From ZC4RG30 sp035556135 (GTDB lineage: Bacteria > Pseudomonadota > Gammaproteobacteria > Steroidobacterales > Steroidobacteraceae), in NCBI GenBank assembly GCA_035556135.1, contig DATMFO010000003.1:682001-746000 (forward strand): 64,000 bases of DNA. The letters are read 5' to 3'. This document shows, one piece after another, positions 26,079 through 33,956 of this stretch. Every line of letters begins with the position of its first letter. The first letter of the stretch is position 1. A model generated the notes under the pieces. That model was given only the letters and a program-made list of their open reading frames with translations. It did no database searches and was not told the origin of the DNA. The position numbers were made by a program, and so were the translations under genes.

Positions 26079-27356
26079 TCATTTGTGGCGGCGGGAAGTG
26101 CTCCGGCGCTGGCCTGAAACCCTGCGGGCGGCAGCTTTGCTGCCAGAGGCAGGCTTCTTCTTGCCCGTCCTGGCATCCCGCCGACCGCCCTTGGTCTTCG
26201 CCTTCGGGCTGGTCTTCGTCTTCGTCTTCGTCTTTGTCTTGGCTTTGGCTTTGGCCTTGGCCTTGGCCTTGGCCTTCTTCTTCGCCGCCTTCACAGGCGC
26301 GGGCGGCACCTCGAATGTCCCGCGCACCTCATGCGGCTCGCCGGCGGCCACGGCCTCCAGCAGCTCCATGATGGCGCGGCACAGCTCGCGCGTGCCCTCG
26401 CCGGTCGCGCCGGAAATGAGGAAGACCGGGCCGGTGAACTTCAGCCCGCGCACGATGCGCAGGGCGCGCTCACGCGCCTCCTCCGGCAGCAACAGGTCCA
26501 TCTTGTTGAGCACCAGCCAGCGGGGCTTGGCGGCGAGATCCGCGTCGTAGTTCTTCAGCTCCTGCACGATGGCGCGTGCATCCCGCACCGGATCGGCTTC
26601 GGGATCCAGCGGCGCGATGTCGATGAGATGCAGCAGCACGCGCGTGCGCTGCAGGTGCTTCAGGAAACGATGTCCCAGTCCCGCCCCTTCCGCCGCACCC
26701 TCGATGAGTCCGGGGATGTCGGCCATCACGAAGCTGCGATGCTCGCCCACGTCCACCACGCCCAGGTTGGGATACAGCGTGGTGAAGGGGTAGTCCGCAA
26801 CGCGCGGGCGTGCCGCCGACACGGCGCGGATCAGCGTGGATTTGCCAGCGTTCGGCAGTCCCAGCAGCCCCACATCCGCGATCACTTTCATCTCGAAGGT
26901 CAGCGTGCGCCGCTCGCCCGGCAATCCCGGACCGAACTGCCGCGGCGCGCGGTTGGTGCTGGACTTGAAGCGCGCATTGCCGAACCCGCCCTTGCCGCCC
27001 TGGGCCACCTTCAGCGTCTGGCCCGCACTCTTCAGGTCACCGAGTTCCTCGCCGGTTTCAGAATCGGTGACGGTGGTACCCACGGGCACGTCGATATAGA
27101 GGTCTTCGCCGCCGCGCCCGGTGCAGTCGTTGCCCGATCCACCCTCGCCATTGCGGGCGCGGAAAGTGCGCTGGATGCGGAAATCCGCCAGCGTGTTGAT
27201 GCCATCCTTGGCACGCAGCCACACGCTGCCGCCAAGGCCACCGTCTCCACCGTCCGGGCCACCGAAGGGCACGAACTTTTCGCGGCGGAAGCTCACGCAG
27301 CCACGCCCGCCATTGCCGGCCTGCACCTTTACGGTCGCTTCATCGACGAATTTCAT
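26079..27356 (-). CDS. obgE: Obg GTPase with an extended Lys/Ala tail
   Basis: Obg (CgtA) is an essential GTPase acting in 50S ribosome maturation and stress control. ATG 27356 gives MKFVDEATVKVQAGNGGRGCVSFRREKF, the Gly-rich Obg fold. The G domain follows with GLPNAGKST (G1), DYPFTTLYPNLG (G2), DIPGLIEGA (G3), NKMD (G4) and SGATGEG (G5). After about residue 335 comes a strongly basic tail made of KA and KT dipeptide repeats, ending in SRRHK; total length is 425 residues. Such charged tails vary among Obg proteins and are thought to contact RNA. It follows rpmA in the leftward rplU-rpmA-obgE cluster, separated by a hairpin. Confidence 0.96.
   Translation of the reverse strand: MKFVDEATVKVQAGNGGRGCVSFRREKFVPFGGPDGGDGGLGGSVWLRAKDGINTLADFRIQRTFRARNGEGGSGNDCTGRGGEDLYIDVPVGTTVTDSETGEELGDLKSAGQTLKVAQGGKGGFGNARFKSSTNRAPRQFGPGLPGERRTLTFEMKVIADVGLLGLPNAGKSTLIRAVSAARPRVADYPFTTLYPNLGVVDVGEHRSFVMADIPGLIEGAAEGAGLGHRFLKHLQRTRVLLHLIDIAPLDPEADPVRDARAIVQELKNYDADLAAKPRWLVLNKMDLLLPEEARERALRIVRGLKFTGPVFLISGATGEGTRELCRAIMELLEAVAAGEPHEVRGTFEVPPAPVKAAKKKAKAKAKAKAKAKTKTKTKTKTSPKAKTKGGRRDARTGKKKPASGSKAAARRVSGQRRSTSRRHK
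26212..26280 (-). repeat. Tandem hexanucleotide repeat in the obgE tail
   Basis: Read on the plus strand, the tract is a run of TTCGTC-type hexamers passing into TTGGCT and TTGGCC-type hexamers, about 11 units. On the coding strand it gives alternating Lys-Ala and Lys-Thr. The units are degenerate within two blocks, which suggests stepwise expansion. Unit length is a multiple of three, so slippage would change tail length without a frameshift. Confidence 0.8.
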
Positions 27357-27376
27357 GTCCGGGCTCCACAGACGCA

Positions 27377-27399
27377 AACCCCGGCACTAGGCCGGGGTT
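27377..27399 (-). terminator. Hairpin between rpmA and obgE
   Basis: A perfect 9-bp stem (AACCCCGGC with GCCGGGGTT, 5-base loop) lies 26 bases after the rpmA stop, followed on the minus strand by a short TTTGCG run. It would act as a terminator or attenuator, lowering obgE expression relative to the two ribosomal protein genes. It ends about 20 bases before the obgE ATG, so it may instead influence obgE translation. Confidence 0.7.
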
Positions 27400-27425
27400 C
27401 ACATCGATCAGATTTCGATCCTGGT

Positions 27426-27695
27426 TCAGTTCGTCGCAGTGGAAGGAATCACGCTGACGAAGGTATGGCCCTGCGGCCCCTTCTTGCGGAACTCCACCTT
27501 GCCTTCGACGAGTGCAAAGAGGGTGTGGTCGGTGCCGGTGCCCACGCCGTTGCCGGCGCGCATCGGCGTGCCACGCTGGCGGACCAGGATGTTGCCGGCC
27601 AGCACGTGCTCGCCGCCAAAACGCTTCACGCCAAGGCGCTTGCTGTGGGATTCGCGGCCGTTGCGGGTGCTGCCGCCTGCTTTCTTGTGTGCCAT
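27426..27695 (-). CDS. rpmA: 50S ribosomal protein L27
   Basis: L27 reaches the peptidyl-transferase centre and assists tRNA positioning. The 89-residue protein starts MAHKKAGGSTRNGRES, with the N-terminal extension that enters the active site. It continues with GVKRFGGEHVLAGNILVRQRG and ends in a KKGPQGHTFVSV segment. Length and motifs are standard. It follows rplU by 12 bases. Confidence 0.98.
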   Translation of the reverse strand: MAHKKAGGSTRNGRESHSKRLGVKRFGGEHVLAGNILVRQRGTPMRAGNGVGTGTDHTLFALVEGKVEFRKKGPQGHTFVSVIPSTATN

Positions 27696-27707
27696 TGACG
27701 CTGCTCC

Positions 27708-28016
27708 TCAGGCGATGCCGGTGATCTTCACCAGCGTGTACTGCTGGCGGTGGTTGCCACCACGGCGGTAGTGCTTGCGGCGACGGAACTTCACGATCAC
27801 CTTCTTCTCACCCTGGCCATGGCTCTCGACGGTGGCGCTAACCCTGGCGCCATCGACAAGCGGCTTGCCCAGCTTGATGTTGCTGCCGTCGGCCACGAGC
27901 AGGACATTGTCGAAGGACACGGTCGAGCCGGGCTCGGCGTCGAGTTTCTCGACCTTGAGCAGGCTGTCTTTTTCGACCCGGTACTGCTTGCCACCGGTGG
28001 CGATCACGGCGTACAT
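27708..28016 (-). CDS. rplU: 50S ribosomal protein L21
   Basis: L21 is a primary 23S rRNA-binding protein. The 102-residue protein begins MYAVIATGGKQYRVEKDS and ends with KHYRRGGNHRQQYTLVKI, both hallmarks of the family. ATG 28016 is chosen because the upstream open frame lies across the promoter. It heads rplU-rpmA-obgE and is divergent from ispB, the standard gammaproteobacterial arrangement. Confidence 0.98.
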   Translation of the reverse strand: MYAVIATGGKQYRVEKDSLLKVEKLDAEPGSTVSFDNVLLVADGSNIKLGKPLVDGARVSATVESHGQGEKKVIVKFRRRKHYRRGGNHRQQYTLVKITGIA

Positions 28017-28047
28017 CTGGATGAAGCTCCGAACGGAAAGGCCGCGC

Positions 28048-28076
28048 ATTCTAAAGGCGACACCCCGCCGGGTCAA
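28048..28076 (-). promoter_or_regulatory. Strong sigma-70 promoter of rplU-rpmA-obgE
   Basis: On the minus strand TTGACC (28076-28071) and TAGAAT (28053-28048) are separated by exactly 17 bases. The expected start near 28041 leaves a leader of about 25 bases before the rplU ATG. This is the best sigma-70 match noticed in the window. Confidence 0.85.
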
Positions 28077-28183
28077 ACGGGATCTGGCAGGGTTTTTCCC
28101 GGGCAAACAGCCACTTGGCCTCGGGGCACCCGGCGGTCCTGATACCATTTGACCCTGATTTTAAGGGGTTGCGGAAGGGACGG

Positions 28184-29179
28184 ATGACGCTGGAAGAGAT
28201 TCGGGGGCTGGTAGCCGGGGAACTGGCAGCCGTAGACGGGGTGATTCGCACCCGCCTGGGCAGCACGGTGCCGCTGGTAAGCCAGGTGGCCGAGCACATC
28301 GTGGCCGGCGGCGGCAAGCGGCTGCGGCCCCTGGTGGTCGTGCTGGCTGCCCATGCGGCTGCGGCGGGGCGCCCCCTGGCGGGCCAGCGGCACATCGAGG
28401 CGGCCGGGTTCATCGAATTCATCCATACCGCCACCCTGCTGCACGACGACGTGGTGGATCACTCCTCGATGCGCCGTGGACGCGATACGGCCAATGCCCT
28501 GTTTGGCAACGAGGCCAGCGTGCTGGTAGGCGACTTCGTCTATTCCCGCGCCTTCCAGATGATGGCGGCGATCGGCGTGCAGCGCGTGATGGAGATCATG
28601 GCCGAGGCCACCAACGTGATCGCCGAGGGCGAGGTGCTGCAGCTGATGAATGCGCAGGACCCGGACACCACCGAAGAAAGATACCTGCAGGTCATCCACC
28701 GCAAGACGGCGAAGCTGTTCGAGGCCGGCGCCGAGGTGGCTGCCGTGCTGGCTGGCGCGGACAGAGAAATCCAGCGTGCGCTCTCGGCCTATGGCCGGCA
28801 CCTGGGCACGGCTTTCCAGCTGATCGATGACGTGCTGGACTACCGCTCCGACCCGGCCACGCGCGGCAAGAATCTGGGCGAGGATCTCTCCGAGGGGAAG
28901 ATGACCTTGCCGCTGATCCATGCGTTGCGGCAGGCGCCGGAAGACGATCGCAGGCTGATCCGCGCTGCGGTAGAGCACGCGGGGCAGCAAGGCGCCCCCG
29001 CCCCCGATCTGGCACGCATCGTGGCCTGCATCGAGGCCAGCGGTGGCATTGAATACACCCGGCACCGGGCGCTCGAGGAATCACGTGCGGCCGTTGCCGT
29101 GCTGGGGGTGGTGGCGGACACATCCCACCGGCGCGCACTGGCCTCGCTGGCGGAAGTGGCGGTGGGGCGGGACCGCTGA
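28184..29179 (+). CDS. ispB: Octaprenyl diphosphate synthase
   Basis: This trans-polyprenyl diphosphate synthase makes the long side chain of ubiquinone from IPP and FPP. It has both Asp-rich motifs, LLHDDVVD (first) and LIDDVLDY (second), plus GGGKRLRP for IPP binding and GEVLQL. The 331-residue length fits. ATG 28184 is chosen because of the GGAAGGGA ribosome-binding site just upstream and because the protein then begins TLEEIRGLVAGELAAVD, as in relatives. It is divergent from rplU. The substrate IPP is produced by the pathway ending with IspH, encoded 9 kb away. Confidence 0.95.
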   Translation: MTLEEIRGLVAGELAAVDGVIRTRLGSTVPLVSQVAEHIVAGGGKRLRPLVVVLAAHAAAAGRPLAGQRHIEAAGFIEFIHTATLLHDDVVDHSSMRRGRDTANALFGNEASVLVGDFVYSRAFQMMAAIGVQRVMEIMAEATNVIAEGEVLQLMNAQDPDTTEERYLQVIHRKTAKLFEAGAEVAAVLAGADREIQRALSAYGRHLGTAFQLIDDVLDYRSDPATRGKNLGEDLSEGKMTLPLIHALRQAPEDDRRLIRAAVEHAGQQGAPAPDLARIVACIEASGGIEYTRHRALEESRAAVAVLGVVADTSHRRALASLAEVAVGRDR

Positions 29180-29192
29180 CGCCACCTCACCC

Positions 29193-29226
29193 TGTCACGG
29201 GCCGGCAGCTGTGGAGGCCCGTGACA
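29193..29226 (+). terminator. Hairpin after ispB overlapping the tRNA-Pro promoter
   Basis: TGTCACGGGCC and GGCCCGTGACA form a perfect 11-bp stem around a 12-base loop, 13 bases after the ispB stop. There is no T-run, so a factor-independent terminator is uncertain. Its right arm contains GTGACA, the -35 box of the following tRNA promoter. Confidence 0.6.
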
Positions 29227-29249
29227 GGCACGGGCCGGTCGCTTAAACT
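29221..29249 (+). promoter_or_regulatory. Promoter of tRNA-Pro
   Basis: GTGACA (29221-29226) and TAAACT (29244-29249) are 17 bases apart, and the -10 ends 16 bases before the tRNA. Both hexamers differ from consensus at one or two positions. Confidence 0.65.
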
Positions 29250-29265
29250 CCCGCGCCCACGCTGT

Positions 29266-29342
29266 CGGGATGTAGCTCAGCCTGGTAGAGCACTACGTTC
29301 GGGACGTAGGTGTCGGAGGTTCAAATCCTCTCATCCCGACCA
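29266..29342 (+). tRNA. tRNA-Pro (anticodon CGG)
   Basis: The acceptor stem CGGGATG/CATCCCG, the D arm GCTCAGCCTGGTAGAGC, the anticodon loop TTCGGGA (anticodon CGG) and the T arm GGAGGTTCAAATCCTC are all complete. Discriminator A and an encoded CCA end follow. It corresponds to E. coli proK and reads CCG codons. Confidence 0.97.
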
Positions 29343-29716
29343 ATCCATGCCTTCCTGATGCCCTGCATCCCCGCCGGGCACCGCCTCTGCTCTGGAACCT
29401 TACCTGGGACTCGAAAAACCGCGCCGCTGGCGCTGGTCTGAGTTGAAGGCGTCCGGCTGACAACCGGAAAGAATTTTGGTCTACACACTCGCCTTCTCCG
29501 TGATGACGCTTTGCGAAAAGCGGCTCACTGGCGGCGTATCGGCCTTGTCGATCAGGCTCCAAGTGGCTGGAACGTGCAAGTTGACAAGACATCCATGATT
29601 CAGCGGACCACTGCGATGGTACCGTCGCGTTGCGTTGCCTTTCATCTTCATCGGCATCGGCATTTGGGTATTCATCCAGGGAGGGACACAAGCTGCAGTC
29701 CCAAGGAGGACCAACG
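29343..29716 (+). other. Gap between tRNA-Pro and the histidine kinase gene, no gene seen
   Basis: These 374 bases carry no credible gene. They contain a perfect TTGACA hexamer at 29581-29586, but no -10 at a suitable distance. The last part holds the strong ribosome-binding site of the kinase gene (AAGGAGGA, 29703-29710). The tRNA terminator is not evident. The base composition is slightly less GC-rich than the flanks. Confidence 0.6.
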
Positions 29717-32700
29717 TTGAAGAAAGACGACGCAGGCACCGCCGCACTGGATTTCCAGCTGCTTTTCGAGAATTGCCCGGACATCCTCCTGGTGTTGCTG
29801 CCCGATGCGCCCCGCTACACGATGGTGGCCGCCACCGAAGCCCGACTGGCCGCCACGCACTCCACGCGTGAATCCCTGGGCCAGGGCCTGTTCGAATTGT
29901 TTCCCGACAACCCGGACGATCCTGGTGCCACGGGCACGAGCAACCTGCGCGCCTCTCTCGATCGCGTGCTCGCCACCGGACGGCCGGACACTATGGCAGT
30001 ACAGAAGTACGACATCCGCGCTCCCGATGGCACCTTCACTGCGAAGTTCTGGAGCCCAAAGAACCTGCCCGTGCTCTCGCCGCAGGGCAAGGTGCTGTAC
30101 ATCCTGCATCGCGTGGAGGACGTCACCGAGCTGGTGCGTGCCAGTGAGGTAGGTGAGGAATTGCGCGACCGCACGCGCGAGATGGAACGTGAGGTCATAC
30201 GCCGCAGCAATGAGCTCGCGGTCGCCATGCAGGAATTGCGCGGGGCCAACGAGCGCCTGGCGGAGATGGATGCCGCGAAGACCGAGTTCTTCAGCAACAT
30301 CAGCCACGAGTTCCGCACCCCGCTCACGCTGATGCTGGGCCCGCTGGAAGACGCACTTGCAGAGAACGATGGCGTGGAAGATGCCGCGCTCCGCCAGCGG
30401 CTGGAGACCGTGCACCGCAATGCCCTGCGGCTGCTGCGGCTGGTCAATTCGCTGCTGGACTTCTCGCGCGTGGAAGCCGGCCGGATGAGCGCACTGTTCG
30501 AGCCCGTCGACCTGGCGGCCGTTACTGCCGAACTGGCCAGTTCCTTCCGCTCCGCAGTAGAGCGCGGCGGGCTGGCGCTTGAGGTGGACTGCCCGCCGCT
30601 GCCCGCATCCGTCCATGTTGATCGCGGCATGTGGGAGAAGGTCGTCCTCAACCTGCTGTCCAATGCGTTCAAGCACACCTTCAAGGGCAGCATCACCGTG
30701 CGGCTGCGCGGTTCGGACCAGGCCATCACGCTGGAAGTGGAAGACACCGGAGTGGGCATTGCCGCGCAGGAGATTCCTCGCCTGTTCGAGCGGTTCCACC
30801 GCGTGAAGGGCGCAGCCTCGCGATCTCACGAGGGCACGGGCATCGGCCTCTCGCTGGTGCGCGAGCTGGTGCGGCTGCACGGCGGCACGGTGGGCGTGGA
30901 GAGCGCGCCGGGCATGGGCAGCCGCTTCACCGTCAGCCTCAGGGCAGGCCATGCCCATCTGCCGGCAGAGAGCGTGGGTTCCGGCACGGCTCGCACATCG
31001 GCGAAGCTGGCCGAGACTTTCGTGGAGGAAGCCCTGCATTGGCTGCCGGAAGTGCCCTCCGCTCCGGATGCCATCGCCTTCACCCCCGGCGACACGCCTG
31101 CGACGCACACGAAGAAGCCGCGCGTGCTCTGGGCCGACGACAACCACGACATGCGCGAGTACGTCACGCGATTGCTCAGCCCGTCTTACGAGGTTGTCCC
31201 CGTGCCAGACGGCCAGGTGGCCCTCGAATCCGCGCTGGCCGACCCGCCCGACCTCGTGCTCTCGGACGTGATGATGCCGCGCCTGGATGGCTTCGGATTG
31301 CTGAAGGCCCTGCGCGCCGACGAGCGCACGCGCCGCCTGCCGGTGATCCTGCTGTCGGCACGTGCCGGTGAGGAGTCCGCGCTCGAAGGCCTGGACGCCG
31401 GCGCCGATGACTACCTGGTGAAGCCCTTCTCCTCGCGCGAGCTGCTGGCCCGCGTGCGCACGCACATGGAGCTGGCGCGGCAGCGCCGCGCCTGGGAGAC
31501 CGAACTGGAAGAGAAAGTCCGCGAGCGCACCGCCGAACTGCTGGCTTCGACCGAGGCGCTGACCGCGGAAAACGCCCGCCGACGCCTTACCGAGCGGCAG
31601 CTGGGCTCGCAACTGGAGCGCATGGACCTGCTCGACCACATCACCCGGGCGATTGGCGAGCGCCAGGACCTGCGCAGCATCTTCCAGGTGGTGATCCGCA
31701 ATGTGGAGGAAAACCTGCCGGCCGAGCGCTGCTGGATCGGGCTTGAGGGCACTGACATGCGGGGCCTTGCTTTCGGGAGCAATCTCTTCCACGAAGGTGA
31801 CCTGCGCAGCCGCCCGGTGCCGCTTCCGCCCGCACTTGCCAATGAGGACCTCGGGTCCTGTGTCGCTGCCCCGCTGAAAGATGAGCACAAGGTGATCGGC
31901 ATGCTGGTAGCCGCGCGCCGGGCCACCCAGGCTTTCGAGCCCGGGGAAGTGGAGTTCCTGCGGCAGCTGAGCGAACACGTTGCCTTGGCCGTGCGCCAGG
32001 CGCAGCTGCATGAATCCCTCTGGACGGCTTATGAAGAGCTGCGCCAGACGCAGCAGGCGGTGCTGCAACAGGAGCGGCTCAGTGCGCTGGGCCAGATGGC
32101 CAGCGGCATCGCCCACGACATCAACAACTCGATCTCGCCGGCAATGCTCTACGTGGAGCGCCTGCTCGAATCCGATCAAGAGCTCAGCCCCGAGGCACGC
32201 AGGTCACTGCCCGTGGTGCTGCAGGCCATCGAGGATGTTGCCGCCACGGTGGCGCGGCTGCGCGAGTTCTATCGCCCCAGTGACATGCAGGCCACGCTCG
32301 AGCCGGTGGACCTCAATGCTGTCGCCGAGCAGGTCATCGGCCTGACCCGCGCGCGCTGGAGCGACATGCCGCAGCAGCGTGGCGTGCTTATCACCGTGGA
32401 GAAGCAGCTCACTACTCCCATGCCAGCGGTGCTGGGCGCTGCCAGCGAGCTGCGCGAGGCGCTGACAAATCTAGTGTTCAATGCCGTGGACGCGATGCCG
32501 GAAGGTGGAACGCTTGCGCTGCGGACCGGCACCGGAGAGCAAAGTGCCTGGATCGAAGTAGGCGACACCGGCATCGGCATGGACGAGGAAACCAGCCGCA
32601 GATGCCTGGAGCCCTTCTTCACCACAAAGGGTGAACGCGGCACGGGGCTTGGCCTTGCGATGGTCTACGGCATCGCCAGGCGGCACAACGCCGACGTGCG

Positions 32701-33223
32701 CATCGACAGCGTTCCCGGCAGGGGCACGGTGTTCCGCATCACCGTGCCAGTGCCGGCAGAAGTGGTGGTGGCGGGTAATGCAGCTGTGTCCATGGGCATT
32801 CCAACGGGCCTGCGCCTGCTGCTGATCGACGATGACCCGCAGCTGCTGAAGTCACTGCAGGACACGCTCGAACTCGACGGCCACCACATCACCACGGCGA
32901 CTGATGGCAGTGCTGGCATCGAGACCTTCCGCAATGCATTGCCGAACCAGCCCTTCGACATCGTCGTCACCGACCTGGGCATGCCGCGCGTGGATGGCCG
33001 CGCAGTGGCAAAAGCCGTGAAGGATCACCGGCCCGACATGCCGGTGATCCTGCTCACCGGCTGGGGCCAGCGTCCGGATGCCGGCAGCGAGGCGCTGCCG
33101 CACATCGACTGCATCGTCGGCAAGCCGCCGAAGCTGCGTGAACTCCGGGCCGCGCTGGCGCAGTGCTGTGGCGATTGCGCTACAGCACCGCCAGGGCGGC
33201 TGCGTAATCCGGCTCTTCCTTGA
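29717..33223 (+). CDS. Soluble double histidine kinase: PAS-HK-REC-GAF-HK-REC
   Basis: This is a 1168-residue hybrid sensor with two complete kinase cores. The start is a TTG at 29717, fixed by AAGGAGGA six bases upstream. Order: PAS-like domain (about 10-140); coiled coil; first HisKA with His197 in SNISHEFRTPL; HATPase with N-box NLLSNAFKH and G-boxes DTGVGI and GTGIGLSL; first receiver with Asp517 in LVLSDVMMPRLDG; coiled coil; GAF domain (about 645-775); second HisKA with His800 in GIAHDINNSIS; second HATPase (NLVFNAVDAMPEGG, DTGIGM, GTGLGLAMV); second receiver with Asp1086 in IVVTDLGMPRVDG. No transmembrane helix is visible, so it is probably cytosolic. No separate response regulator with a DNA-binding domain is adjacent, so its output is unknown. 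Its last 44 bases overlap tpx on the other strand. Confidence 0.93.
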   Translation: MKKDDAGTAALDFQLLFENCPDILLVLLPDAPRYTMVAATEARLAATHSTRESLGQGLFELFPDNPDDPGATGTSNLRASLDRVLATGRPDTMAVQKYDIRAPDGTFTAKFWSPKNLPVLSPQGKVLYILHRVEDVTELVRASEVGEELRDRTREMEREVIRRSNELAVAMQELRGANERLAEMDAAKTEFFSNISHEFRTPLTLMLGPLEDALAENDGVEDAALRQRLETVHRNALRLLRLVNSLLDFSRVEAGRMSALFEPVDLAAVTAELASSFRSAVERGGLALEVDCPPLPASVHVDRGMWEKVVLNLLSNAFKHTFKGSITVRLRGSDQAITLEVEDTGVGIAAQEIPRLFERFHRVKGAASRSHEGTGIGLSLVRELVRLHGGTVGVESAPGMGSRFTVSLRAGHAHLPAESVGSGTARTSAKLAETFVEEALHWLPEVPSAPDAIAFTPGDTPATHTKKPRVLWADDNHDMREYVTRLLSPSYEVVPVPDGQVALESALADPPDLVLSDVMMPRLDGFGLLKALRADERTRRLPVILLSARAGEESALEGLDAGADDYLVKPFSSRELLARVRTHMELARQRRAWETELEEKVRERTAELLASTEALTAENARRRLTERQLGSQLERMDLLDHITRAIGERQDLRSIFQVVIRNVEENLPAERCWIGLEGTDMRGLAFGSNLFHEGDLRSRPVPLPPALANEDLGSCVAAPLKDEHKVIGMLVAARRATQAFEPGEVEFLRQLSEHVALAVRQAQLHESLWTAYEELRQTQQAVLQQERLSALGQMASGIAHDINNSISPAMLYVERLLESDQELSPEARRSLPVVLQAIEDVAATVARLREFYRPSDMQATLEPVDLNAVAEQVIGLTRARWSDMPQQRGVLITVEKQLTTPMPAVLGAASELREALTNLVFNAVDAMPEGGTLALRTGTGEQSAWIEVGDTGIGMDEETSRRCLEPFFTTKGERGTGLGLAMVYGIARRHNADVRIDSVPGRGTVFRITVPVPAEVVVAGNAAVSMGIPTGLRLLLIDDDPQLLKSLQDTLELDGHHITTATDGSAGIETFRNALPNQPFDIVVTDLGMPRVDGRAVAKAVKDHRPDMPVILLTGWGQRPDAGSEALPHIDCIVGKPPKLRELRAALAQCCGDCATAPPGRLRNPALP

Positions 33224-33677
33224 TCTCTCCCACCAGCTGGCTGTGCAGCACCTTGTTGCTTGCATCGAGCACAACCACGGCGCGCGCGGCCAGACCTTCC
33301 AGGGGTCCGTCAGCGATCGCCACGCCGTAGTCCTGAAGGAACTGGCGCCCTCGCATCAGTGACAGCGTCACGACGTTCTCCAGGCCTTCTGCGGCGCAGA
33401 AGCGGCTTTGTGCAAACGGCAGGTCGGCGGAGATGCACAGCACCACCGTGTCAGGCAACCCGCTGGCAGTGGCATTGAACGTGCGCACCGACGTGGCACA
33501 GGTGGGTGTATCGATGCTGGGGAAGATGTTGAGGATCTTTCGCCGGCCCGCGTAGTTGTCGAGCCCGGCATTGGACAGGTCCTTGGCTACCAGCGTGAAG
33601 GGCCGGGCCGCATCACCCCTGGCGGGAAACTTTCCCGCGACCGAAACAGGCTTTCCACCCAGCATGACAGTCGACAT
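33180..33677 (-). CDS. tpx: Thiol peroxidase (atypical 2-Cys peroxiredoxin)
   Basis: Tpx reduces hydrogen peroxide and organic peroxides using thioredoxin. The 165-residue protein has the peroxidatic Cys60 in FPSIDTPTCATSVRTFN and the resolving Cys94 in QSRFCAAEGLENV, the spacing of E. coli Tpx (61/95). The start ATG 33677 is supported by GGAGAG a few bases upstream; an ATG four codons earlier would put that site inside the gene. The 3' end overlaps the end of the histidine kinase gene by 44 bases in convergent orientation. Confidence 0.96.
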   Translation of the reverse strand: MSTVMLGGKPVSVAGKFPARGDAARPFTLVAKDLSNAGLDNYAGRRKILNIFPSIDTPTCATSVRTFNATASGLPDTVVLCISADLPFAQSRFCAAEGLENVVTLSLMRGRQFLQDYGVAIADGPLEGLAARAVVVLDASNKVLHSQLVGEIKEEPDYAAALAVL

Positions 33678-33956
33678 CGCACTCTCCATTGTGTTCGGAC
33701 GCCCGGCGGGCGAGCCCGGAATCTTACCTCCCTCGCCCGACTGGCCGCGGTCCATCCTCGCCAATGCCATGGTTATCAGTGCCGTGCGGCAGGGCCCGTG
33801 GTCCGCCGGCAGGGTGCGTGCTGGCGGCCCCATCAGCTGCAACCTAGAATGGTCCGAAGAAGTCGGGGGTCGATGTTCAGGCTGGATCGGGGTCCCTGGA
33901 TCCTGGCCAGCGCTGAAGGCCTTCCTTCATCCAGACTGATCACACAGAGGAAGACC

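Noticed and set aside
26212..26280. Hexanucleotide tract as CRISPR or regulatory repeat
   Set aside because: It is in frame within obgE and encodes a typical basic tail.
29581..29586. Perfect TTGACA as promoter of the histidine kinase gene
   Set aside because: No acceptable -10 hexamer occurs 16-18 bases downstream.
29672..32179. An 835-codon open frame antisense to the histidine kinase
   Set aside because: Same type of GC-driven shadow; the kinase frame holds all catalytic boxes in order.
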